Assembly: GCF_002846415.1 (NCBI RefSeq)
Contig: NZ_PJMX01000001.1
Location: 5,580,001 to 5,644,000 of the forward strand
Source of the DNA: Streptomyces sp. TLI_146
GTDB taxonomy: Bacteria > Actinomycetota > Actinomycetes > Streptomycetales > Streptomycetaceae
Direction of reading: 5' to 3'
DNA: 64,000 nt
Under the pieces are notes generated by a model that saw only the letters and a list, made by a program, of their open reading frames with translations, had not been told where the DNA came from and made no database searches. Shown here one piece after another: positions 17,017 to 24,597 of this stretch. Every line of letters starts with the position of its first letter. Positions within the stretch are counted from its first letter, which is position 1. The translations under genes were made by a program, and so were the position numbers.

Positions 17017-17025
17017 GCTCCGGGC

Positions 17026-18678
17026 TCAGATACCCGCCGCTGCCGCCAGGTCCCGCTTGATGCCCGCCAGCAGCTCCGTCGCCTTCGTACGGGCCTCGCC
17101 CAGCGCGTCGCGCGACGCCACCGGGACCACCACCTCCAGGTAGCACTTGAGCTTGGGCTCGGTGCCGCTGGGGCGGACGATCACCCGGGCGCCTTCGAGG
17201 TAGTAGCGCAGACCGTCGGTCGGCGGGAGCTCCTCGGTGCCCTCGGTGAGGTCCTCGGCCTTGGTGACCGCCAGGCCCGCCAGCGCCGTCGGCGTCTTCT
17301 CGCGCAGGCGCCGCATCGCGTCGGAGATGACCGACAGGTCCTCGACCCGCACCGACAGCTGGTCGGTGGCGTGCAGCCCGTGCCGTACGGCCAGGTCGTC
17401 CAGGAGGTCCAGGAGCGTGCGCCCCTGCTCCTTCAGGACGGACGCCAGCTCCGCGACGAGCAGGGCGGCGGTGATGCCGTCCTTGTCGCGTACGCCCTCG
17501 GGGTCGACGCAGTAGCCCAGCGCCTCCTCGTAGCCGTACCGCAGGCCGTCCACGCGGGCGATCCACTTGAAGCCCGTCAGGGTCTCCTCGTAACCCAGAC
17601 CGGCCGCCTCGGCGATCCGGCCGAGCAGCGAGGACGAGACGATCGACTCGGCGAAGACGCCGCTGACACCCCGGTCCACCAGGTGCTGGGCGAGCAGCGA
17701 GCCGACCTCGTCGCCGCGCAGCATCCGCCAGCCGCCCTCCACCGACGCGTCCGGCACGGCGACCGCGCAGCGGTCCGCGTCCGGGTCGTTGGCGATGACG
17801 ATGTCGGGGTTCACCGCGCGGGCCGCCTCGAAGGCGAGGTCCATCGCGCCCGGCTCCTCCGGGTTGGGGAACGCCACCGTCGGGAACGCGGGGTCCGGGT
17901 CGGCCTGCTCGGCCACCAGGGCGGGCGGCGGGAAGCCCGCCCGGGCGAAGGCCGCCGTCAGGACGTCCTTGCCGACGCCGTGCATGGCCGTGTAGACGAC
18001 GCGGGCGGTGCGCGGGGACCCGGGGGTCAGCACCGCGTCCGTACGCGCCAGATAGGCATCCAGGACCTCGTCGCCCAGCGTCTCCCAGCCGTTCTCCGGC
18101 CGCGGCACGTCGTTCAGCGAGGCGACCGCGGCGATCTCGGCGGCGATCTCGGCGTCGGCGGGCGGCACGATCTGCGAGCCGTCGCCGAGGTAGACCTTGT
18201 AGCCGTTGTCGCGCGGCGGGTTGTGGCTGGCGGTGACCTCGACGCCGGCGACGGCGCCCAGGTGCCTTATCGCGTACGCCAGGACGGGCGTCGGCAGCGG
18301 GCGCGGCAGCACGGTGGCCTTGAGGCCCGCGCCGGTCATCACGGCGGCCGTGTCGCGCGCGAAGTCGGCCGACTTGTACCGCGCGTCGTACCCGATGACG
18401 ACCAGGCCGTCGCCCTGGCCCTTCGCCTTCAGGTACGCGGCGAGCCCGGCGGCCGCGCGGATGACGACCGAGCGGTTCATCCGCATCGGGCCGGCGCCCA
18501 GCTCGCCGCGCAGCCCGGCGGTGCCGAACTGGAGCGTGCCCGCGAACCGGGCGGCCAGCTCGTCGAGCTCCTCGTTGTCGATGAGCTTGGCCAGCTCCTC
18601 GCGCGTCTCGCCGTCCGGGTCCTCGGCCAGCCAGGCCTTGGCCCGCGCGATCAGGTCCTGCGTCAGGTCCTGCGTCAC
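17026..18678 (-). CDS. PGM2-type phosphosugar mutase, probable phosphopentomutase
   Basis: The 550-residue alpha-phosphohexomutase has the phosphoserine loop VEVTASHNPPRDNGYKVY (Ser151), the metal loop DPDADRCAVAV, the sugar loop GFKWIARVDGLRYGYEEALGY and the phosphate loop RPSGTEPKLKCY. Its TASHNPPRDNGYKVY and overall size resemble the PGM2 branch, which favours (deoxy)ribose 1-phosphate. It lies 32 bp behind the purine nucleoside phosphorylase gene, and the phosphorylase product is exactly that substrate. I therefore infer phosphopentomutase rather than phosphomannomutase activity. The start is a GTG; MTQDL is repeated twice at the N-terminus. Confidence 0.88.
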   Translation of the reverse strand: MTQDLTQDLIARAKAWLAEDPDGETREELAKLIDNEELDELAARFAGTLQFGTAGLRGELGAGPMRMNRSVVIRAAAGLAAYLKAKGQGDGLVVIGYDARYKSADFARDTAAVMTGAGLKATVLPRPLPTPVLAYAIRHLGAVAGVEVTASHNPPRDNGYKVYLGDGSQIVPPADAEIAAEIAAVASLNDVPRPENGWETLGDEVLDAYLARTDAVLTPGSPRTARVVYTAMHGVGKDVLTAAFARAGFPPPALVAEQADPDPAFPTVAFPNPEEPGAMDLAFEAARAVNPDIVIANDPDADRCAVAVPDASVEGGWRMLRGDEVGSLLAQHLVDRGVSGVFAESIVSSSLLGRIAEAAGLGYEETLTGFKWIARVDGLRYGYEEALGYCVDPEGVRDKDGITAALLVAELASVLKEQGRTLLDLLDDLAVRHGLHATDQLSVRVEDLSVISDAMRRLREKTPTALAGLAVTKAEDLTEGTEELPPTDGLRYYLEGARVIVRPSGTEPKLKCYLEVVVPVASRDALGEARTKATELLAGIKRDLAAAAGI

Positions 18679-18710
18679 GTCGATGAATCCCTTCCGGGGG
18701 CGGATCGGGG

Positions 18711-19535
18711 TCAGATGCGGTCGAGTACCCGGGTCAGCAGCGAACCCATGCGCGCCGCCGAGTCACGGCCGGCCTGGAGCACCTCTTCGTGGTTGAGGGG
18801 CTCGCCGGTCAGACCCGCGGCCAGGTTGGTGACCAGGGAGATGCCCAGTACCTCGGCGCCCGCCTCGCGGGCCGCGATGGCCTCCAGGACGGTCGACATG
18901 CCGACGAGGTCGCCGCCGAGCACGCGGACCATGTTGATCTCGGCCGGGGTCTCGTAGTGCGGGCCGGGGAACTGGACGTACACGCCCTCTTCCAGGGACG
19001 AGTCGACCTCCTTGCACAGCGCGCGCAGACGCGGCGAGTACAGGTCCGTCAGGTCCACGAAGTTGGCCCCGATGATCGGGGACGCGGCCGTCAGGTTGAG
19101 GTGGTCGCTGATCAGCACGGGCTGGCCCGGGCGCATGCCCTCGCGCAGACCGCCGCAGCCGTTGGTGAGCACGACGGTCTTGCAGCCGGCGGCGACGGCG
19201 GTGCGCACGCCGTGCGAGACGGCGGTGACGTCGCGCTTCTCGTAGAAGTGCGTACGGCCCAGGAAGACCAGGGCGCGCTTCTCGCCGATCTTGTACGAGC
19301 GGATCTTGCCGCCGTGGCCCTCGACGGCCGGCGGCGGGAAGCCGGGCAGGTCGGTGACCGGGAACTCGGCCTCGGGCTCGCCGAGCGCGTCGACGGCCGG
19401 CGCCCAGCCGGAGCCCATCACGAGGGCGACGTCGTGGGTCTCGGCACCGGTCAGCTCGCGCAGGCGGGCGGCGGCGGCGTCGGCGGCGGCGTGCGGGTCG
19501 CCCAGGGTGTTGTCCGGAATAACAGATGCGTTCAC
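18711..19535 (-). CDS. punA: purine nucleoside phosphorylase
   Basis: This 274-residue trimeric-type purine nucleoside phosphorylase splits inosine, guanosine and deoxy forms with phosphate into base and pentose 1-phosphate. Motifs seen are VALVMGSGWAPAVD for phosphate binding, VFLGRTHFYEK, VVLTNGCGGLREGMRPGQPVLISDHLNL, FPGPHYETPAEINM and VGMSTVLEAIAAREAG. It heads an operon with the PGM2-like mutase. The ATG start is 24 bp from the CTACGCGCGTAG palindrome at 19560-19571, shared with add and deoC, so induction by nucleosides or their breakdown products is likely. Confidence 0.95.
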   Translation of the reverse strand: MNASVIPDNTLGDPHAAADAAAARLRELTGAETHDVALVMGSGWAPAVDALGEPEAEFPVTDLPGFPPPAVEGHGGKIRSYKIGEKRALVFLGRTHFYEKRDVTAVSHGVRTAVAAGCKTVVLTNGCGGLREGMRPGQPVLISDHLNLTAASPIIGANFVDLTDLYSPRLRALCKEVDSSLEEGVYVQFPGPHYETPAEINMVRVLGGDLVGMSTVLEAIAAREAGAEVLGISLVTNLAAGLTGEPLNHEEVLQAGRDSAARMGSLLTRVLDRI

Positions 19536-19559
19536 GCGACGAGGGTAACCGCTGGATTC

Positions 19560-19571
19560 CTACGCGCGTAG
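19560..19571. promoter_or_regulatory. nucleoside-gene operator palindrome, copy C (punA)
   Basis: A perfect CTACGCGCGTAG palindrome, 24 bp upstream of the purine nucleoside phosphorylase ATG. It is the third identical copy in this window. Confidence 0.7.
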
Positions 19572-19636
19572 ATGACTGGCGGCACAAGGGTGCGATCGTT
19601 GTCTTGTCGTTTCCGACGAGCGGGGGTGCCAGGGGT

Positions 19637-19777
19637 TCGTCTGCGGGTGGTGGGTGGTTGCTCGCGCAGTTCCCCGCGCCCCTGGGTAGTCGGCCGCAGC
19701 CGGAGAAGCCAGCTCAGCCACGAGCATTTAGGGGCGCGGGGAACTGCGCGACCAGCCCACCACTCAGCCGCAGACAA
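19637..19777. repeat. dispersed intergenic hairpin element R4
   Basis: GTCTGCGGGTGGTGGGTGG at the left and CAGCCGCAGAC at the right, with inner arms GCGCAGTTCCCCGCGCCCCT and AGGGGCGCGGGGAACTGCGC around a loop ending in GAGCATTTA. This is almost the same as R1. It lies between the GGCT-like gene end and the phosphorylase promoter region. Confidence 0.8.
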
Positions 19778-19790
19778 AGGCCGGGCAGCG

Positions 19791-20228
19791 TCAGCAGGGG
19801 CGCTTGCGCAGTTCCATGACGTAGTCGTGCGGGGCCCCCGCCGACTCGGCGGCATCCGCCAGTTCGCCCAGATAACGCGCCGACGGCAGCCCGCCCTCGT
19901 ACGCGTTGAGCACGTAGACCCACGCCGGCTCCTCCCCGTCCAGCGTGTCCACCCGTACCCGCATCCGGCGGTAGATGTCGAGGCCCACGCCCTCCCAGCG
20001 GTCCATGGAGTCCTCGTCGAGCGGCGCGACGTCGTACAGGGCGACGAACACCTGCGAGCGCGGGGCCTCCACGATCGTGGCGAGCGCGCCCTCCCAGCCC
20101 ATCTGCTCCCCGCCGAACGTCAGCCGCCAGCCGTTCAGCCAGCCGGTGCCGCGCAGCGGGGAGTGAGGTGCGCGGCGCGTCATCAGCCGCGGATCCATGT
20201 TGCCGGCGTACGCGGCGTAGAGCGACAT
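19791..20228 (-). CDS. gamma-glutamylcyclotransferase-fold protein
   Basis: The 145-residue protein begins MSLYAAYAGNMDPRLM, the Y-x-x-Y-G-S/N-N loop of the gamma-glutamylcyclotransferase fold. GWRLTFGG, VFVALYDVAPLDEDSMDRWEGV and WVYVL-AYEGGLPSARYL follow. The DEDSMDRWEG segment is where the catalytic acid is expected. Actinobacterial members are mostly untested; they could act on gamma-glutamyl or related peptides. I start at the ATG complementing 20226-20228. It is divergent from the LpdA-like gene. Confidence 0.8.
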   Translation of the reverse strand: MSLYAAYAGNMDPRLMTRRAPHSPLRGTGWLNGWRLTFGGEQMGWEGALATIVEAPRSQVFVALYDVAPLDEDSMDRWEGVGLDIYRRMRVRVDTLDGEEPAWVYVLNAYEGGLPSARYLGELADAAESAGAPHDYVMELRKRPC

Positions 20229-20380
20229 GGTGTCGAGGGTACGACAGCGGCCCACGGGTGCCCGCGCGAGAATGGCACACGGGTGTGACAGCCGGATGGC
20301 GCCCCGGGGGGCGAAGCATCTTGAAGCGTGCGGGACAATGAGCTACGTACTGCATTCCACAATGCGAGGCGGAACTTTTC

Positions 20381-21820
20381 GTGACCCGGATCGTGATCAT
20401 CGGTGGCGGACCCGGCGGATACGAGGCGGCCCTGGTGGGCGCCCAACTCGGCGCGGAGGTGACCGTCGTCGACTGCGACGGTCTGGGCGGGGCGTCGGTG
20501 CTCACCGACTGCGTACCGTCGAAGACTCTGATCGCGACGGCCGAGGTGATGACCACCTTCGACTCTTCGTACGAGGAGTTGGGCATCCTGGTCGCCGACG
20601 ACACTCCGCCCGAGGAGCAGTCCGCCCGTGTCGTGGGCGTCGACCTCGGCAAGGTCAACCGCCGTGTGAAGCGCCTCGCGCTCGCCCAGTCCCACGACAT
20701 CACCGCCTCCGTCACCCGGGCCGGCGCCCGCGTGCTGCGCGGCCGCGGCAAGCTCGGCGGCCCGCAGGGCATCGACGGCACCCGTGACGTCATCGTCACG
20801 GCCGCCGACGGCAGCGAGGAGATCCTCACCGCCGACGCCGTCCTGATCGCCACCGGCGGGCACCCGCGCGAGATCCCGGACGCGCTGCCGGACGGCGAGC
20901 GGATCCTGAACTGGACCCAGGTGTACGACCTGGACGAGCTGCCCGAAGAGCTGATCGTGGTCGGCTCCGGCGTGACCGGCGCCGAGTTCGCCGGCGCGTA
21001 CCAGGCGCTCGGCTCCAAGGTCACCCTCGTCTCGTCCCGCGACCGGGTGCTGCCCGGCGAGGACCCGGACGCGGCCGCCGTCCTGGAGGACGTCTTCCGC
21101 CGCCGCGGCATGAACGTCATGGCCCGCTCCCGCGCCCAGTCCGCCAAGCGCGTCGGCGACCGCGTCGAGGTGACGCTCTCGGACGGCCGCGTCATCAGCG
21201 GTACGCACTGCCTGATGGCGGTCGGCGCGATCCCCAACACCGCCGGGATGAACCTGGAGGAGTCCGGGGTCAAGCTCCTGGAGTCCGGCCACATCTGGAC
21301 CGACAAGGTCTCGCGGACGAGCTCGCCGGGCGTGTACGCGGCCGGTGACGTCACCGGAATCTTCGCGCTCGCCTCGGTCGCGGCCATGCAGGGCCGTATC
21401 GCCATGTACCACTTCCTGGGCGACGCGGTGCAGCCGCTCAACCTCAAGACGGTCTCCTCCAACGTCTTCACCGACCCGGAGATCGCCACCGTCGGCTACT
21501 CGCAGGCCGACGTCGACGCGGGCAAGATCGAGGCCCGGGTCGTCAAGCTGCCGCTGCTGCGCAACCCGCGCGCCAAGATGCAGGGCATCCGGGACGGCTT
21601 CGTGAAGATCTTCTGCCGCCCCGGCACCGGCATCGTGGTCGGCGGCGTGGTCGTCTCGCCGCGCGCCTCGGAACTGATCCACCCCATCTCGATCGCGGTC
21701 GACAACAACCTGACCGTCGAACAGATCGCGAACGCGTTCACGGTCTACCCGTCCCTGTCGGGTTCGATCGCCGAGGTGGCGCGCCAGCTGCACACCCGCA
21801 AGAAGGCCGGAGAGGCGTAA
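20381..21820 (+). CDS. lpdA: LpdA-type flavoprotein, NAD(P)H:quinone dehydrogenase-like
   Basis: This 479-residue protein is of the pyridine nucleotide-disulfide oxidoreductase family. It has FAD-binding GGGPGGYEAALVGAQLG, NAD-binding VVGSGVTGAEFAGAYQALG, a second FAD site YAAGDVTGIFALASVA, and a dimerisation domain. The active-site segment reads GGASVLTDCVPSKTL, so the first redox Cys of the usual CxxxxC is missing, and the C-terminal His-Glu dyad segment of lipoamide dehydrogenases is also replaced. These traits match M. tuberculosis LpdA (Rv3303c), a quinone reductase that does not reduce lipoamide. The GTG start follows GAGGCGG. Despite common naming it should not be taken as the E3 of pyruvate dehydrogenase. 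Confidence 0.88.
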   Translation: MTRIVIIGGGPGGYEAALVGAQLGAEVTVVDCDGLGGASVLTDCVPSKTLIATAEVMTTFDSSYEELGILVADDTPPEEQSARVVGVDLGKVNRRVKRLALAQSHDITASVTRAGARVLRGRGKLGGPQGIDGTRDVIVTAADGSEEILTADAVLIATGGHPREIPDALPDGERILNWTQVYDLDELPEELIVVGSGVTGAEFAGAYQALGSKVTLVSSRDRVLPGEDPDAAAVLEDVFRRRGMNVMARSRAQSAKRVGDRVEVTLSDGRVISGTHCLMAVGAIPNTAGMNLEESGVKLLESGHIWTDKVSRTSSPGVYAAGDVTGIFALASVAAMQGRIAMYHFLGDAVQPLNLKTVSSNVFTDPEIATVGYSQADVDAGKIEARVVKLPLLRNPRAKMQGIRDGFVKIFCRPGTGIVVGGVVVSPRASELIHPISIAVDNNLTVEQIANAFTVYPSLSGSIAEVARQLHTRKKAGEA

Positions 21821-21963
21821 ACCGGCGCGCGGGAGCGGTCGCGGCGCGGGACAAGGCGCCCGGGAGGGCGCCTATACCACTTCGTGGACACCTCTGTGCA
21901 CACCTTCTGTTATTCGGCGCAAACTGCTGAAAACAATCGGCCGCTCAGGTTACTGTCAGTTTC

Positions 21964-22920
21964 GTGTTCGCTGCAGAACGTCGCCAATTGATCCTCGAAA
22001 TGGTGCGTGCCAACGGGGCGGTATCGCTCCGGGAGCTCGCGCGCGTCGTCCAGACCTCCGAAGTGACCGTACGGCGAGACGTGCGGGCACTGGAGGCCGA
22101 AGGACTCCTCGACCGCCGGCACGGCGGTGCGGTACTGCCGGGCGGGTTCACGCGAGAGTCCGGCTTCCCGCAGAAATCCCATCTCGCGACCGCGGAGAAG
22201 ACGGCCATCGCCGACCTCGCCGCGGGCCTCGTCGAAGAGGGCGAGGCCATCGTGGTCGGCGCGGGGACGACCACGCAGGAGCTGGCCCGCCGCCTCGCCC
22301 GCGTCCCCGGCCTCACCGTGGTCACCAACTCGCTGCTCGTCGCCCAGGCGCTGGCCCACGCCAACCGCGTGGAGGTCGTCATGACCGGGGGCACCCTGCG
22401 CGGCTCCAACTACGCGCTGGTGGGCAGCGGGGCCGAGCAGTCCCTCCAGGGGCTGCGGGTCTCGCGCGCCTTCCTCTCCGGAAGCGGGCTGACCGCCGAG
22501 CGCGGTCTGTCCACGTCCAACATGCTCTCGGCGAGCGTGGACCGGGCCCTGGTGCAGGCGGCCGCCGAGGTGGTCGTCCTCGCCGACCACACCAAGCTCG
22601 GCACCGACACCATGTTCCAGACGGTGCCGACGGACGTGATCACCCGCCTGGTCACCGACGAGCCCCCCGGTCACGAGGACCGGGCGGCCACCGAGCTCCA
22701 GGCCCTGGCCGACCAGGGTGTGCAGATCACGGTGGCCGGGACGGGGTCCGGCGGTGAGGGCGTCCCGCCGGGGCGCCAGCCCCGCCGGGACGTGCCGCTG
22801 CCCGGCCAGCGGCGCAGCCATGTGCCGGGCGCCGGGCCGCAGTTGCGCAGCGCGGCCTCGCTGGGTGACCAGCAGGGTCCAGGGGAGCGGGCGAGAGTGG
22901 CCGATCTGCGCCGCCGCTAG
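21964..22920 (+). CDS. DeoR-family transcriptional regulator
   Basis: The 318-residue regulator has an N-terminal DeoR helix-turn-helix (AAERRQLILEMVRANGAVSLRELARVV, SEVTVRRDVRALEAEGLLDRRHGGAV) and a C-terminal sugar-phosphate sensor domain (VEEGEAIVVGAGTTTQELA, VVTNSLLVAQAL, VVMTGGTLRGSNYALVG, VVVLADHTKLG). A roughly 70-residue disordered Gly/Pro/Arg tail follows. DeoR-type proteins often sense phosphorylated sugars and repress nearby catabolic genes. Its place among nucleoside genes makes it one candidate reader of the CTACGCGCGTAG operators, but that is only inference. The start is a GTG with no strong ribosome binding site. Confidence 0.88.
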   Translation: MFAAERRQLILEMVRANGAVSLRELARVVQTSEVTVRRDVRALEAEGLLDRRHGGAVLPGGFTRESGFPQKSHLATAEKTAIADLAAGLVEEGEAIVVGAGTTTQELARRLARVPGLTVVTNSLLVAQALAHANRVEVVMTGGTLRGSNYALVGSGAEQSLQGLRVSRAFLSGSGLTAERGLSTSNMLSASVDRALVQAAAEVVVLADHTKLGTDTMFQTVPTDVITRLVTDEPPGHEDRAATELQALADQGVQITVAGTGSGGEGVPPGRQPRRDVPLPGQRRSHVPGAGPQLRSAASLGDQQGPGERARVADLRRR

Positions 22921-22990
22921 GCGGTATTCGGCCAGGCGCCGCCGTCGTGGCGGGCGCCCTCGCGGTGGTCGGGGCCCGGCACGGCCTCGG

Positions 22991-23551
22991 TCACGGCTTC
23001 AGTCCGCGCAGGGTCAGGGCGAGCAGCCGGTCGGCCAACTCCGGGTCGTCCGGCGCCTGTTCGGCCGCCAGGGCGATCGCGTTGGTGAGCTGCATCAGAT
23101 CGCCGATGGTCACGTCCACGCGTACGGAACCGGCCAGCTGGGCCCGTTCCAGCAGGGCGCTGCCCGCCTCCCGCATGGGCACGCTGCACTGCGCCAGGGC
23201 GGAACTGTCGTCGTGCGAGGCCGACATGAGCGCGCGGGCCACCCCTCGGTACTCACCCGTATGAGTGATGATGGCGCGCAGCCACTCCACCAGCGCCGTG
23301 CAGGGGTGTGCGGAGTCGAGCAACTCCCGCGAGCGCGCGAGGAGTACGTCCACCTCGCTCTGGAAGATCGCGTTCATCAGCGCGTGCCGGTTCGGGAAGT
23401 GCCGGTAGAGGGTGCCGATGCCGACGCCCGCGCGCTTGGCCACGTCTTCGAGCGAGGCGTCCGTCCCGTGCTCCGCGAACGCGCTCCTGGCCACGCCCAG
23501 GAGCCGCTCGTAGTTGCGGCGCGCGTCGGCACGCATGGGCCTCGTCGTCAT
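22991..23551 (-). CDS. TetR-family transcriptional regulator
   Basis: The 186-residue protein has a typical TetR DNA-binding domain (RRNYERLLGVARSAFAEHGTDASLEDVAKRAGVGIGTLYRHFPNRHALMNAIF) and a C-terminal ligand domain of SBP-like type (LVEWLRAIITHTGEYRGVARALMSAS). The start is the ATG complementing 23549-23551; a longer frame upstream lacks the conserved layout. It is convergent with the DeoR gene and follows the unknown membrane operon by 26 bp, on the same strand. Its target cannot be read from the sequence. Confidence 0.9.
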   Translation of the reverse strand: MTTRPMRADARRNYERLLGVARSAFAEHGTDASLEDVAKRAGVGIGTLYRHFPNRHALMNAIFQSEVDVLLARSRELLDSAHPCTALVEWLRAIITHTGEYRGVARALMSASHDDSSALAQCSVPMREAGSALLERAQLAGSVRVDVTIGDLMQLTNAIALAAEQAPDDPELADRLLALTLRGLKP

Positions 23552-23577
23552 ACCCCAAGGATGCCCGAAGCGCGCGC

Positions 23578-24597
23578 TCAGGGGGCGGCCCGGTACCGGT
23601 CCAGTGCGGACGCCCGCTCGTGGAAGGGGATCCGCGAGAACCGCGACACCAGGGTCCACATCCGGCGCTCCTCGGCGAGCTCCCTGGGCAGGACGAGCCC
23701 CAGCGACTCGGCGAGGGGCCCCCGGCCCGCGTTCACCAGGGCGCGTACGGCCGCCGCCCACTCGTCGGTCGCGGCCACCGCCGCCCGGTACCAGAGCGGC
23801 ACCAGGACCAGCAGCGCCCCGGCGGCGGTCAGCAGCGGCGGCACGTCGGCCGAGGCCGCCGGGAGGGTGGCGAGCGCCAGGAGCGCGACGGCGGTGTGCC
23901 CGGCGAGCAGCGCCACGAAGAAGTCGACGCTGGTCCGCGCCAGCTCGACCTGGCGGCAGAGCTTGTCGGGCGCGGCGCCGGTCAGCTCGTTCGACAGGAG
24001 CTGGGTGTCCAGGCAGTACCGGTTCTGCCCGTACTCCTCGAAGCGGCGGATCGCGTTGCCGAGCCGGGTCGGGGCGATCTGCGCCGGGTCCACCGGGTAG
24101 CGGCTAAGCCGCTCCTGGAGCAGCCCGCGCTGCGCCGAGGTCCGCAGCCGGTCCTTGCGGACGGCCCGGGCCAGGCGCGGATCGCTGCGTACGCGTACGA
24201 GATCGGCGGAGGCGAGCGGGCCGAGCGCGGTTCCGTCGCGGACCCGCCGCTCCAGGCCGAGCAGCTGCGTCCGGTCGGCGAGCGCGCTGCGGGCGGCCCG
24301 CGCCCGCCGGCACCCCGCCTCGTAGGCGCGGGCGGGCCACAGCACGTACCCCTCCAGGAGCCGGTAGAGGAGGTTCTGCAGCGCGTGGAGGACCAGGCCG
24401 CACAGCAGGGACGCGGTCAGCAGCACCAGCATCGGGCCCGGCGCCGCGTCCGGCCACAGCCGCCGGGCCACCGCGGTCCGGCGCAGACTCGGCGCGACGG
24501 CGAGCGCGAGGACCCCGAGGTTGAGGGCGGTCGGCAGTATCCACCCCACGAGCAGCGACCAGGCGCCTCCCAGTACCCCTTTGGCGATGTCACCCAA
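23578..24597 (-). CDS. multi-pass membrane protein of unknown function, operon partner
   Basis: The 339-residue protein has four or five hydrophobic helices: VLGGAWSLLVGWILPTAL, LGVLALAV, MLVLLTASLLCGLVLHAL, VDFFVALLAGHTAVALLAL and LLTAAGALLVLVPLWY. A soluble Arg-rich middle section includes ARLVRVRSDPRLARAVRKDRL and RLGNAIRRFEEYGQNRYCLDTQ. The C-terminus is cytoplasmic (LVLPRELAEERRMWTLVSRFSRIP). Its start overlaps the end of the 470-residue membrane protein gene by 8 bp, so they are co-translated. I recognise no family. The pair may form one membrane complex. Confidence 0.7.
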   Translation of the reverse strand: MGDIAKGVLGGAWSLLVGWILPTALNLGVLALAVAPSLRRTAVARRLWPDAAPGPMLVLLTASLLCGLVLHALQNLLYRLLEGYVLWPARAYEAGCRRARAARSALADRTQLLGLERRVRDGTALGPLASADLVRVRSDPRLARAVRKDRLRTSAQRGLLQERLSRYPVDPAQIAPTRLGNAIRRFEEYGQNRYCLDTQLLSNELTGAAPDKLCRQVELARTSVDFFVALLAGHTAVALLALATLPAASADVPPLLTAAGALLVLVPLWYRAAVAATDEWAAAVRALVNAGRGPLAESLGLVLPRELAEERRMWTLVSRFSRIPFHERASALDRYRAAP

